64,000 nt of DNA, from positions 1-64,000 of the forward strand of contig CAYJFS010000005.1 of the NCBI GenBank assembly GCA_964369665.1. The letters run 5' to 3'. A model generated the notes under the pieces. That model saw only the letters and a program-made list of their open reading frames with translations, ran no database searches and was not told the DNA's origin. The stretch's first letter is position 1, and each line of letters starts with the position of its first letter. Made by a program: the position numbers and the translations under genes. Source of the stretch: Bilophila sp964369665. Lineage in GTDB: Bacteria; Desulfobacterota; Desulfovibrionia; Desulfovibrionales; Desulfovibrionaceae. Positions 40,145 to 49,809 of the stretch are shown piece after piece.

Positions 40145-40989
40145 ATGACTGATCAAGAGTCAGTTGTATCCATAGAAACAAACAATAACCATGGTATAGC
40201 TATGGATGCTGTTGATGTATATTCATCAGAGCAGGAGTTTTTTTAACAGCAGAACCTATGGAAGAAACCATGCATATTGAAGATACTTTCAATACTGAAG
40301 ATCATGAGAGTATCCCACAGACAATAATATATACACAACAGTCAACCAAGCAGCCATTATTTGATGATGGCATAGAAATACACCAGACTCAGGCAACACA
40401 CAATCTACAAAAAGATACTTTTGATGCTATAGCTTTTCAGGGGAACCTACAAAATATAGACACTGTTTCTACAGAAAAATCAAAAGATATAGTCTATCAA
40501 AATAGTGACTATGGACATGCTCAAAAGTCTACAGATATAGATGTGCCTTCTTATACAGGGGCATGGTTAGATGATGAAGGTAGTTGGTCTAACAAGGAAG
40601 CTCTTGTATACATAGGTACTCAAAATAGAGAAATAAGTAATGGTTTACAACCTTCTGAACCTATGGATAAGCCTTTTGTTATAGATTATCCACAACTCAA
40701 TGTTACAGATCATTTTACTCAAACAAGTTTAGAAAAATTAGAGCCAAGGATATTAGGAAGTGATCTGTTTAGAGATAAAAATGGCAGTCAAGGTTTTGAT
40801 AGTTTACTGAACAATAATGACAGTGCACAAACTTTGACAGGTTTAGAAACATCATTGTCAAAAAGAGACAGTTCTTCTGCACAAGAAGGAGAACAAGTTG
40901 TCAACCTTGTGACCACTATTGATTTAGACGGTCAAGTCTTGTGTGAAATGTTTGAACGGTATTTAACCACACAAGCATTACGAGCATAA
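40145..40989 (+). pseudogene. Shortened, frameshifted tape-measure gene
   Basis: ATG 40145 (MTDQESVVSIETNNN) reads to TAA in the T7 run at 40238-40244; the other frame continues as FLTAEPMEETMHIEDTFN to 40989. Together about 280 residues remain, against roughly 600-800 in intact Mu-like tape measures. No hydrophobic stretches or long coiled coils are left. The C-terminal TIDLDGQVLCEMFERYLTTQ resembles tape-measure C-termini. The position between chaperones and gp43 supports the assignment. It is probably a deletion remnant with an additional frameshift. Confidence 0.65.
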
Positions 40990-40995
40990 GGAGTA

Positions 40996-42291
40996 ATGGT
41001 TATGGGTTGGGAAACAGACCTACTTGGTGCTCGATTTAGACAGATATCATTTCAAGTTAAGGCTCTTACTGATCAGGGTGGCAAAGCACTTGTTGTGCAT
41101 GAATATCCTTATCGATCAGGTGGTGCTATTGAAGATATGGGCTGTACAGTTAGAACTATTCCTGTACAAGCTGTTTTTTGGGGTCATAATTATGCTTTTG
41201 AGGTGCAAAGGCTTATTCAAGCACTAGAACAGCCAGGAGCAGGGGAGCTTATCCATCCAGTCTTTGGAAGTGTTCAGGTAATAATTAAGTCATGGAAGGT
41301 TGAACATACAGCTGAATATCCTAATTATGCTGAAGTGTTATTTGAAGCTGTAGTAAGTTCATTAGATGAGCCTTTTTTTCAAACTATTGCTCCAAAAGCA
41401 CAAGTTGATCAAGCAATAACTACTGCTCAACAATCATTAAAAAAGTGTATGGAACAGGCAGCACCTGTCTGTATACAAGCTATAGAAGAGTATGCAACAA
41501 CACCGCTTGCTCAAGGCAATCTTTCTCAAAAATTGACGACTATTTTGTATGCCTATGATGCAGATGGTCAGGTCCCTAGGTCTACAACAAACATGGTTCT
41601 TCAGCCACAGGTGTTTATTACAGAATTATTAGCTATACAACAGGCTGTCATTAATGAGACTTCAAGTAACACAGGCATGGGAAAATACTTGTTGTGGTCT
41701 GAAAAGTTCCCTCGACTGGATCCTTATAAGGGATTGAGTAGTTTTGATGATCATATAACATATCCTGCCCATCCAAGATATTGGTCAAAGGCTTGGATTT
41801 CTGGCGGTAGACCAGGTTTGTATGCTCAAACGCCATCTATACCAGTACTCAAGGAAAATCAGTCTTCAATAGAAGAAGTTTTGTATAAAGAAAATTATGG
41901 CATAGAAGCTATGCTTGTAACATATGTTATGCTCAGTCAAACCTATGCTTGTGTTCATGAAGTATGTCAGTTTTTGCGTAAAGAAAATCTTTCTCAAGCA
42001 CAAACATATACGCCTATGGATATAGATGCTCTTGTAGGCAATTTGCGAATGCGTATACAAGATTGTCTTACGGCTGTTCGAACAACATTTCCACAAAAGT
42101 GCATATATAGTGTATCAGAGCCGTTACGTACCCTTGCTGAACAACTACAGGTGATGGGTAAACATATGCATAATACTCAATATTCAGTGTCATTGTATAC
42201 AGTTCATTGTGAAGAAAGCTTACACTATGAAGGTACACACCATTGCAAAAGATATTCGGCCTACACTGTATATAGATGGACATGCCCATAG
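40996..42291 (+). CDS. Mu gp43-like DNA circularization/tail protein
   Basis: 431 residues. The N-terminal DNA_circ_N domain is clear: LLGARFRQISFQVKALTDQGGKALVVHEYPYR and a GGAIEDMGCTVRTIPVQAVF segment. The C-terminus (HHCKRYSAYTVYRW) runs 65 bases into the next gene, an overlap longer than usual, and may reflect loss of the original stop. An in-frame ATG at 41002 is an alternative start. Confidence 0.82.
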   Translation: MVMGWETDLLGARFRQISFQVKALTDQGGKALVVHEYPYRSGGAIEDMGCTVRTIPVQAVFWGHNYAFEVQRLIQALEQPGAGELIHPVFGSVQVIIKSWKVEHTAEYPNYAEVLFEAVVSSLDEPFFQTIAPKAQVDQAITTAQQSLKKCMEQAAPVCIQAIEEYATTPLAQGNLSQKLTTILYAYDADGQVPRSTTNMVLQPQVFITELLAIQQAVINETSSNTGMGKYLLWSEKFPRLDPYKGLSSFDDHITYPAHPRYWSKAWISGGRPGLYAQTPSIPVLKENQSSIEEVLYKENYGIEAMLVTYVMLSQTYACVHEVCQFLRKENLSQAQTYTPMDIDALVGNLRMRIQDCLTAVRTTFPQKCIYSVSEPLRTLAEQLQVMGKHMHNTQYSVSLYTVHCEESLHYEGTHHCKRYSAYTVYRWTCP

Positions 42292-43258
42292 GGACTGGCT
42301 TCGTTATACGATTAATGCTGGATTTTTTGTACCAGCGGATAGTTGGAGTGTAAGTCTTGGCCTTTCACAGAAAGAACAACTACCTCCATGGGTCAAACCT
42401 TGGGCAGAGGTAGAATTGTTTTTTGACAATGTTGTTGCTTTGACAGGCCGAATAGATCGTATTCGTCAGAGTATTTCAAAAGATGTGCATCAGCTTGAGC
42501 TTTCAGGTCGTGATAATGCAGGTATGCTTTTAGATTGCTCTGCACCTATTTTTGTTAATCAGACTGTGACACTTCCAGAGCTTATTGCCACTATAGTAAG
42601 GCCATTAGGTATTAAAGATATTAAGGTAGACCTTAAAGGGACAACATTATTTCGTAAAATCACTGTTGAACCAGGCATGACAGCCTGGGAAGCCATAAAG
42701 GAAGCTGCAACAGCAAATGGTCTATGGGTATGGTTTGATCATAAAGGTACTTTAGTTATTGGACGTCCTGATTATACAAAGTCACCAACTACACAACTTA
42801 TCTTGAGGCATTCAGGCATTGGAAATACTATCCTTGAGCTTAGTATTGAGCAGAATATTACAAGACAATATTCTACAGTAACAGTGCTTTCACAAAATCA
42901 AGGTAATGTATTGTTACAGGCTATCAATAGCTTACAAGCTATTGCTGTGGATAATGATGTACCATTTCGTCCAAAACTTGTTCGCAAAGGTCATTTGGAT
43001 AATCTTCTTTTTACAAAAAATATAGCAGAAGACTATTTAAGCGAGGGTAAACTTCAAGGGTTTATTATATATGCTAAAGTGCAAGGACATTTTACAGATA
43101 GTGGTGTACTTTGGGCACCAGGACAAAGAATACATATTATAAGCGAGCCTCATAATATTGATGATATTTTTTTTATTACAAGCTGTAGTTTTAGTGGTGG
43201 AAGGCTTGGTACAACCACAAACCTTACTTTACAAAAAGATGGCTTATGGTTGGCATAA
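42227..43258 (+). CDS. Mu gp44-like baseplate hub (gpD/P-like)
   Basis: 343 residues from ATG 42227 (MKVHTIAKDIRPTLYIDGHAH); an in-frame GTG at 42209 is possible. Diagnostic segments are RPTLYIDGHAHRDWLRYTIN, SVSLGLSQKE, the IDRIRQSISKDVHQLELSGRD strand pair, LIATIVRPLGIKDIKV and the EPGMTAWEAIKEAATANGLW turn. The protein forms the hub at the tube end on which the spike sits. Frame intact. Confidence 0.85.
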   Translation: MKVHTIAKDIRPTLYIDGHAHRDWLRYTINAGFFVPADSWSVSLGLSQKEQLPPWVKPWAEVELFFDNVVALTGRIDRIRQSISKDVHQLELSGRDNAGMLLDCSAPIFVNQTVTLPELIATIVRPLGIKDIKVDLKGTTLFRKITVEPGMTAWEAIKEAATANGLWVWFDHKGTLVIGRPDYTKSPTTQLILRHSGIGNTILELSIEQNITRQYSTVTVLSQNQGNVLLQAINSLQAIAVDNDVPFRPKLVRKGHLDNLLFTKNIAEDYLSEGKLQGFIIYAKVQGHFTDSGVLWAPGQRIHIISEPHNIDDIFFITSCSFSGGRLGTTTNLTLQKDGLWLA

Positions 43259-43715
43259 GTACAGGGTTCAAAGTTATGGAATAGAGCTTTAGAAAAAGCT
43301 TAAAACTCTACAAATTATGTATATGTAGATAAATCTTTGATAAAAGATTTCATAAAGAACCCTACATAATGCTTGAAATAACAGGCTATTTAAAGATTTT
43401 TTTTGAAAGGTCTTTATGTATTTTGTTTTTTGAAAAAAGAGTCATGCCTAAAAGGCATATACTAAGTAGTAAGAAATTTTTTGACAGTATTTCCATGGAC
43501 ATTCGGGAACAAATTTGAGGCTATATATAATTTTTGAGAGATAAAGGGCCAAAAAGTTGCTTGATAGATCCATGAATATGGAGTGATTTTTGACACAAGT
43601 GTTGTTGGAAACAGCCTAGTATTTTTGGCATGAAAAGGTCTGTTCAATGGAGTTTTTTTGATAGGGCTACAGAACATTTATAGCAATATAATAAAGCAAT
43701 ATAAAAAGGTTACCT
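43259..43715. other. Gap between hub and spike, no gene seen
   Basis: About 457 bases with no coding capacity I trust, although hub and spike genes are normally contiguous. A small hairpin (ATGCC…GGCAT) lies near 43445-43460. A deletion or insertion scar is likely. Confidence 0.5.
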
Positions 43716-44309
43716 ATGCAGCTTCATGAAGTTATTATAAAATACATTGATAGAGCCTTAATGTCTGTAAGGTTACCCTTTCGTGGAAAGCTTACACGTC
43801 TTACTACTAAAGCACCAATACAGCTTGTTCAAGGAGAAGGGCTTGCTCAAGAACAATTACAAGCTGTTGAGCTTATACAACAGTTTGGCTTTACCTCAGG
43901 TGTGCCTACAGGAGCTCAACTGGTTGTGATTCCTTTAGGTGGAAAAACCGTTAATTCTGTTGTTGTAGCAACAGAGCATAGTACTTTTCGGATACAAGTA
44001 GAAGATGGGGAAACAGCTCTATATAATCAGTGGGGTGCAAAAATTCTTTTAAAAAAAGAAAAACAGATAGAAATAAGTTGTGAGCAGCTTATATTGAATG
44101 CTTCAAAAGAGCTGATAATAAAAACGCCTAAACTTACGATTACTCCAGAAGAAGAGGGCACAACAGAAGTACATCTGGAAGGGAATTTTACAAACTCAGG
44201 GACAATAACGTCAGAAGGTGATCAGATAGCCTCTGGTGTTTCTCAAGAAAACCATAAACATGGTGGTGTAGAAACAGGTAGTGGTCAAACATCAGCCCCA
44301 GTTAAATAA
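43716..44309 (+). CDS. Mu gp45-like baseplate spike
   Basis: 197 residues. An OB-fold start (ALMSVRLPFRGKLTRLTT, VQGEGLAQEQLQAVELIQQFGFTS) is followed by beta-helical repeats (EQLILNASKELIIKTPKLTI, HLEGNFTNSGTITSEGDQIA). The tip motif is an HKH (NHKHGGVETGSGQTSAPV), the H-x-H iron site of membrane-piercing needles. The frame is intact. The expected next gene, gp46, is missing here and is found at 19779. Confidence 0.9.
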   Translation: MQLHEVIIKYIDRALMSVRLPFRGKLTRLTTKAPIQLVQGEGLAQEQLQAVELIQQFGFTSGVPTGAQLVVIPLGGKTVNSVVVATEHSTFRIQVEDGETALYNQWGAKILLKKEKQIEISCEQLILNASKELIIKTPKLTITPEEEGTTEVHLEGNFTNSGTITSEGDQIASGVSQENHKHGGVETGSGQTSAPVK

Positions 44310-44824
44310 AATTTATTCAAAGTGGATGTTTATAACAAGTCAGTGTTTATTGTAATGTCTATAATCCATTAGGATTTTTTGATATTCTTTATATCCAACT
44401 ACAACTATCTAAGAAATAAACAGTAATTTCTAAAAAATTTATGTATAACATAGTGTTTTTTTCATTGTAAAAAAAGTTTTGTTGTACTACTTGATAGAAT
44501 TTTTTGTAAAAGTTCAGTATTTTTTGTTCTGGGAAGTCTGGTTTTTGTCTTTTTCAAAAAGAGATAATAGAGTTTTTTGTAGTATATGGAACAAGATCAT
44601 TGAAATCATGATTGATTAAGATAGGCAAGAGCAAAACAAGTTCTTTTCAATAGTTTGTAGCATTAAATAAAAGTAGTTTGTAAGATATAAAATGCAGTAT
44701 GGTGGTTACTGTAAAAAGTTTTTTACATCAAGGTAAAAAGTGGTTCCAATTTGGTTTGACTTAAAAAAATAAGGATCATATTAACTTGTTGTATAAACAA
44801 TAAATACCTAAATAGTAATCGCAT
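44310..44824. other. Gap at the presumed right inversion breakpoint
   Basis: No gene is seen between the spike and the methyltransferase. This gap is the inferred right endpoint of the inversion. I found no obvious inverted repeat matching the left endpoint. Confidence 0.5.
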
Positions 44825-45691
44825 ATGTATGATAATGGATCCATTGCTTCAGTTGTAGAGCCTGATACTTTTAAGATAAAGCATACAGCACAGCCTAAAC
44901 CATTTGTTAAATGGGTTGGTGGAAAAAGAAGTATAATGCATGAGCTGTTACAAAGAATACCAAAGAAGATTCATAATTATTATGAACCTTTTCTTGGTGG
45001 TGGTGCTTTATATTTTTCAATATATAAAACAGTAAAGCATGCTTATCTTTCTGATCTTAATATAGACCTACTTGTTGCATACAATATTCTTAGAACAAGA
45101 CCACATGAACTTATTAAGGCTTTAAACGTTCACCAGGTCAACCATAAAAAAGATTATTATTATCAGATGAGAAGTTTGCATGACTTAAGCAACCCTATAG
45201 AGCAGTCAGCAAGATTTATTTATTTAATGAAAACTTGTTATAATGGGCTTTACCGTGTGAATCAGAAAAATGAGTTCAACACGCCTATAGGGAGGTATGT
45301 TCAGCCTACTATTTGTGATAAAGAAAATTTATTAACAGTATCAAAAGCTTTAAAAATGGCAACTATTGAGTATAAAGATTTTTCGAAAATAACGCCTAGA
45401 ACAGGTGATTTTGTGTATTTTGATCCACCATACCATCCTACAAAAGATGATTCATTTACAAAATATGTGAAGGGTGGCTTTACAGAAAAAGATCAAACAA
45501 GGCTTAGAGATTTTGCTTTAGAACTTTCAAAGAATAACATCAATGTTATGATTTCAAACTCTGATTCAGCATTTATACATGATATCTACAAAAAGGATTT
45601 TACAATAGAAAAAATACAAGCCCCTCGATTTGTGAATTGTAAGGCAGATAAAAGACACACTGTTTTTGAAACATTAATAACAAACTATTAG
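44825..45691 (+). CDS. D12-class DNA adenine N6-methyltransferase
   Basis: 288 residues. Motifs: KWVGGKRSIMHELLQRIP and EPFLGGGALYF (motifs X and I, SAM binding) and YFDPPYHPT (motif IV, DPPY catalytic). These place it in the Dam/DpnIIA/MboI-like D12 family. It transfers a methyl group from SAM to adenine in a short recognition site, possibly GATC, but specificity cannot be read from sequence. It is 7 bases upstream of a nuclease gene, so it is probably the modification half of a type II system that could also act as a plasmid addiction module. Confidence 0.92.
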   Translation: MYDNGSIASVVEPDTFKIKHTAQPKPFVKWVGGKRSIMHELLQRIPKKIHNYYEPFLGGGALYFSIYKTVKHAYLSDLNIDLLVAYNILRTRPHELIKALNVHQVNHKKDYYYQMRSLHDLSNPIEQSARFIYLMKTCYNGLYRVNQKNEFNTPIGRYVQPTICDKENLLTVSKALKMATIEYKDFSKITPRTGDFVYFDPPYHPTKDDSFTKYVKGGFTEKDQTRLRDFALELSKNNINVMISNSDSAFIHDIYKKDFTIEKIQAPRFVNCKADKRHTVFETLITNY

Positions 45692-45698
45692 AGCCTGT

Positions 45699-46181
45699 AT
45701 GTTTAAACAAGGTGGAAAGACTGCAAATAAGAATGGAACAGAATTAGAAGGTTTGGTTCAACATATTTTAGAAAATAAAGAGTATCAGTTTGTTGAAAGG
45801 AATAAGTTTTTACTTGCAACGAATGGATTAAAACAGAAATTGTATACTAGGCAAATGGTAATAGGAGAAAGTATTTATTCCACATCTGAAAACAAGCATG
45901 AAATAAATGCTGATTTTCTTTACTATAAGCCTTTAGGCAATATTTTTATAATAGAATGCAAATCACAAACGTCTGCTGGTAGTATAGATGAAAAATATCC
46001 TTATTTGAATGAAAATATTAGAACACAATATCCCTATAAGACAATAATTGTTTTAGATGCACCAGCAGCAAAAAAAGGTGCTAAAGAATGGTTAAAAAGG
46101 CAAGAAAAAATAAATCCTAATTTAGCCCATGTTTTTCAAGATTTTTCAGAGTTTAGAGCTTGGGCTATCAAACATCTTTAA
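45699..46181 (+). CDS. PD-(D/E)xK restriction endonuclease-like protein
   Basis: 160 residues. The nuclease core residues are visible: an early Glu (E17), D72 in INADFLYY, and the E86-x-K88 of IIECKSQ, spaced as in PD-(D/E)xK enzymes. The start ATG 45699 is 7 bases after the methyltransferase stop, indicating an operon. It would cleave unmethylated sites of the partner. It is small for a type II enzyme. The frame is intact. Confidence 0.75.
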   Translation: MFKQGGKTANKNGTELEGLVQHILENKEYQFVERNKFLLATNGLKQKLYTRQMVIGESIYSTSENKHEINADFLYYKPLGNIFIIECKSQTSAGSIDEKYPYLNENIRTQYPYKTIIVLDAPAAKKGAKEWLKRQEKINPNLAHVFQDFSEFRAWAIKHL

Positions 46182-46243
46182 AATAAAATAGTTAATAAAG
46201 TAGTGTATAGTTTTGTCTATTATGTGTGTGGGGGTGATTTTAA

Positions 46244-47611
46244 CTATTCTTCAGATGCAAGCTCTTCAAAGGCTGTGTATGTTGGAAGAAAAGAAAGTTC
46301 AATACTCCCAGTTCGTCCATTACGGTGTTTCCCAATGATAAGTTCAGCAATACCTTTTTTAGGGTTATCATCTTTTTTATTATAGATCTCATCACGGTAG
46401 ATAAAAACAACAAGGTCAGCATCCTGTTCAATAGCGCCAGATTCCCTAAGATCAGAAAGTAGTGGTCGTTTATCTGCACGTTCTTCAAGTTTTCTGTTAA
46501 GTTGGGAAAGAGCAATGACAGGTATGGAAAGTTCTTTAGCTAAGGCTTTAAGTGAACGTGAGATATCTGAAATTTCTAATTCTCTAGAGTCTGTTTTTCT
46601 TGTTGAGCGCATAAGCTGTAGATAGTCAACAATAATAAGATCAAGGCCATGTTCCACCTTCAATCTTCTAGCCTGTGAACGCAATTCAAGTGTACTAATG
46701 GCAGGTGATTCATTAATGTAGAGAGGGGCTTGGCGAATAAGTTCAGCAGTAGTAAATAAACGGCTGCCTTGCTCTGAAGTCAATTGTCCATCACAAATGT
46801 TACTATAAGGAATTTTGCCCCAAGAGCTGATCATCCTTTGAACAAGCTGCCTATCAGACATTTCAAGAGAAAAGATACCAACAGTTGCTTTATGGGTAAT
46901 TGCTGTTCGCATGGCAATATTGAGTGCTAAAGCAGTTTTCCCCATGGCAGGCCGTGCTGCAAGAATAATGAGATCAGATGGTTGTAAGCCTCGTGTAAGA
47001 GCATCTAAAGATTTGTAGCCTGTAGGTAGACCTGTAACACCATTTTCAGTGGGTTGCATGGCAATATCAAGAACACCATTCACCAGTGTTCCAATAGGTT
47101 TGAAAGCACCTGTATGCACTCGTGTTGAGATGTTAAGAATCGATTGTTCTGCTGTATCTATGAGTGTAGTAATTTCTTGAGTAGTATCAAAGCTTGATGT
47201 TACAATTGTTGATCCAGCTTCAATAAGGGCTCGTTGTAGTGCTTTTTCTTGGATGATTTTTGCATAAAATTCAGCATTTGCAGCACTTACACCTAAGTGT
47301 GTAAGTTCAGCTAGATAGGCTGTTCCACCTATTTCTTCAAGCTGGTTATTGTCCTTCAGTGATTGAGCAAGGGTAATGAGATCAAGTGCCTGTCCCTTAC
47401 TATACAGTGTTTGTGCTCTATGGAAGATACGTTGGTGTTGTGGTAAGTAAAAGTCTTCTGCTTGTAAATTGAGTGTAAGGTCAGGGATGATACTTGAGCG
47501 TAACAATAGACCAGCTAAAACAGCTTGCTCTGCTTCAACACTATGTGGTGGCACTCGAAGTGTGACATCTTGTGTGGCCTTTTGGATTTTTTTGATTGTG
47601 GTTGTTGACAT
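46244..47611 (-). CDS. dnaB: Replicative DNA helicase DnaB
   Basis: 455 residues, full length. The N-terminal domain begins at RVPPHSVEAEQAVLAGLL, and a linker precedes the RecA-like domain with Walker A ARPAMGKTALALN (about residue 220), VGIFSLEMSDRQLVQRM, LIIVDYLQLMR (Walker B) and LSQLNRKLEERADKRP. The hexamer unwinds DNA at forks and recruits primase. Position on this replicon, next to surface and restriction genes, is unusual for a housekeeping dnaB; it may be a plasmid-encoded helicase. The frame is intact. Confidence 0.95.
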   Translation of the reverse strand: MSTTTIKKIQKATQDVTLRVPPHSVEAEQAVLAGLLLRSSIIPDLTLNLQAEDFYLPQHQRIFHRAQTLYSKGQALDLITLAQSLKDNNQLEEIGGTAYLAELTHLGVSAANAEFYAKIIQEKALQRALIEAGSTIVTSSFDTTQEITTLIDTAEQSILNISTRVHTGAFKPIGTLVNGVLDIAMQPTENGVTGLPTGYKSLDALTRGLQPSDLIILAARPAMGKTALALNIAMRTAITHKATVGIFSLEMSDRQLVQRMISSWGKIPYSNICDGQLTSEQGSRLFTTAELIRQAPLYINESPAISTLELRSQARRLKVEHGLDLIIVDYLQLMRSTRKTDSRELEISDISRSLKALAKELSIPVIALSQLNRKLEERADKRPLLSDLRESGAIEQDADLVVFIYRDEIYNKKDDNPKKGIAELIIGKHRNGRTGSIELSFLPTYTAFEELASEE

Positions 47612-47895
47612 ACGAATCCTAACATGAGCATCTGTTTTTGAATGATTATTCTAAAATAACAATGTTTAGAGGCCATAAATAAGGTCTTTGTATTTTTAGC
47701 ATAGAATAGTTCAACGTCCAAGCCTGATATTTTTGTGGCATTTCCTAGATTTATCAAGAAATATCCTTTATACTATACTGTCTAGCTCTGTCCTTAATCT
47801 AACTAAGATGCTTGTTTAGATGTATGTATGTTCATGGAGTATATGTGTTAGAGGTGTTGTTTAAGGAATAAAATTATCTATAGATACAAGGCTAT

Positions 47896-49065
47896 ATGAG
47901 TATGAAGCGAGCACTAATTACAGGTATTACAGGGCAGGATGGAGCATACCTTGCTGAGTTTCTTCTCAATAAAGGCTATGAAGTGCATGGAATTAAACGG
48001 CGTTCTTCTCTTTTTAACACAGAAAGAATTGATCATTTGTATCAAGATCCACATATAGAACATCGTCATTTTGTTTTGCATTACGGCGATCTTACAGATG
48101 GAATAAACCTTCTTCGTATTGTACAAGAGGTAGAGCCAGACGAAATCTATAATTTAGGTGCACAAAGTCATGTCAAAGTTTCTTTTGAACTCCCAGAGTA
48201 TACAGCTAATGTTGATGGATTAGGGGCTCTAAGGCTTCTAGAGGCTATTCGAGTTTTGCATTTAGAACATAAAGTTCGTTTTTATCAGGCATCAACATCA
48301 GAGTTATATGGTTTAGCACAAGAGGTCCCTCAGACAGAGAAAACACCATTTTATCCACGGTCACCCTATGCATGTGCAAAGCTTTATGCATATTGGATTA
48401 CGGTTAATTACAGAGAAGCCTATAACATGTATGCTTGTAATGGTATTTTGTTTAATCATGAGTCTCCACTACGTGGAGAGACATTTGTTACACGAAAAAT
48501 AACAAGGACTCTTGCCCAAATAGCCTTAGGTCTGAGTACAACACTCTATCTTGGCAATCTGAATGCAAAAAGAGATTGGGGACATGCTAAAGATTATGTT
48601 GAAATGCAATGGCTCATGTTACAGCAAGATCAACCAGAAGATTTTATTATAGCTACAGGTACATTTTTTACAGTGCGGGAGTTTGTTACTCAGGCTGCAT
48701 ACTATTTAGGAATACAGGTTCAGTGGGTGGGTAGTGGTCCAGATGAGCAGGGTATCATTGCATCATTTAATCCAGAAATATTTGCTCAGTTTACACAAAA
48801 GCCAGGCTTGGCAGGACAGTTTACACCTGGGCAAACCTTGGTGAAGGTAGATAGCACCTATTTTAGACCTACAGAGGTAGATGCTCTTTTAGGTGATCCA
48901 TCAAAAGCTTATCAAAAACTTGGATGGAAACCCTCTATTTCATTTAAAGCCATGATACAAGAAATGTTGAAAGAAGATATTGATCTTGCTCTACGAGATG
49001 CTACTTGTAAAATGGTAGGCTTTAAGGCTTTTAGCCATATTGGAGAGGAACAAGGGAAAAGATAA
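47896..49065 (+). CDS. gmd: GDP-mannose 4,6-dehydratase
   Basis: 389 residues (family about 370-375). The NADP-binding motif is GITGQDGAYLAEFLL; FYQASTSELYGLAQEVPQ holds the catalytic T/S-E pair and YPRSPYACAKLYA the YxxxK. GNLNAKRDWGHAKDYVEMQWLML is the GDP-mannose-binding region. It makes GDP-4-keto-6-deoxymannose, the substrate of Fcl at 3.8-4.7 kb. It is divergent from dnaB. ATG 47896 or 47902. The frame is intact. Confidence 0.95.
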   Translation: MSMKRALITGITGQDGAYLAEFLLNKGYEVHGIKRRSSLFNTERIDHLYQDPHIEHRHFVLHYGDLTDGINLLRIVQEVEPDEIYNLGAQSHVKVSFELPEYTANVDGLGALRLLEAIRVLHLEHKVRFYQASTSELYGLAQEVPQTEKTPFYPRSPYACAKLYAYWITVNYREAYNMYACNGILFNHESPLRGETFVTRKITRTLAQIALGLSTTLYLGNLNAKRDWGHAKDYVEMQWLMLQQDQPEDFIIATGTFFTVREFVTQAAYYLGIQVQWVGSGPDEQGIIASFNPEIFAQFTQKPGLAGQFTPGQTLVKVDSTYFRPTEVDALLGDPSKAYQKLGWKPSISFKAMIQEMLKEDIDLALRDATCKMVGFKAFSHIGEEQGKR

Positions 49066-49136
49066 TCCCTTGAAAAGGTTTATTTATTTGGTCTGCTATG
49101 AATTTTAGTGAGACACTCCTGCATGCATAGCATAAT

Positions 49137-49315
49137 AGGCTTACCTCATAATTTTGAATAATGAGCATATTTGAGTAAGAAGTAGATCCAGATGGTTACT
49201 ACATAACTCTATGTAAATAATATATATATTTTCTATTCAGCTGTTGGATACATTTTTCGAACAGCAGTTCAAACATATGTTTTATCTTTTTTAAAAGGCT
49301 TGAAATGTATATTTT
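49137..49315 (+). repeat. 179-bp direct repeat, copy 1 (upstream of AT6)
   Basis: Matches 51464-51642 with about a dozen differences. It starts AGGCTTACCTCATAATTTTG and ends at TTGAAATGTAT plus a few bases. The rest of 49066-49809 holds A+T-rich, gene-free DNA with the 14-mer TTAATTCCGATTAA. Confidence 0.85.
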
Positions 49316-49666
49316 TATATTTGACAGAATACATAAAGAAAGAATAAAAGAAAAAAGTTTTAATATACATTTTTTACTGTATATCTAAATAATAGAACTT
49401 TATAGATATATGCCACATTAATCTAGCTACATATATAGATGAGTTAACTATTAGATTTACTTAACTATAATCTAAAAAATTTTTTATAAAAATTTTTTAG
49501 ATATGCCTTGTGATTTAATCATGATTATTATAACAAGGATACAATACTTTTATTGAAAAGAAAGTATGTACCTTTTATTATACATTAGATTGTATATTCA
49601 TGATTAAATCTTTGCACACTCTTTTATTATGGTAAGAGAGGAAAGGTAGTTTTAAAGAAAAATAAA

Positions 49667-49680
49667 TTAATTCCGATTAA
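49667..49680 (+). promoter_or_regulatory. Shared 14-mer TTAATTCCGATTAA upstream of AT6
   Basis: Near-palindromic. Its exact reverse complement, TTAATCGGAATTAA, lies at 52341-52354 upstream of AT7, and a related TTAATTCCGAATAT at 7885-7898 upstream of AT2. A binding site for a common regulator is a reasonable guess. Confidence 0.4.
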
Positions 49681-49809
49681 TCCATTTTGGTAAAAGGAAT
49701 TATTTTTTATATACAAACTAAAAAAATCTTTCTTAAAGAAAGAAGACAATGTGCTTTCAAAAATTTATAAAACATTTAGTATTGTTGTAGTAGGGATATC
49801 TTATACATT

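Noticed and set aside
43462..43677. A minus-strand gene between hub and spike
   Set aside because: No start signal, no family resemblance, and opposite to the operon direction.
34571..44309. A domesticated contractile injection system or tailocin
   Set aside because: A capsid protease and major capsid gene are present, the sheath has two lesions, the tape measure is reduced and frameshifted, and no toxin or receptor-binding gene is seen. A decaying Mu-like prophage fits better.
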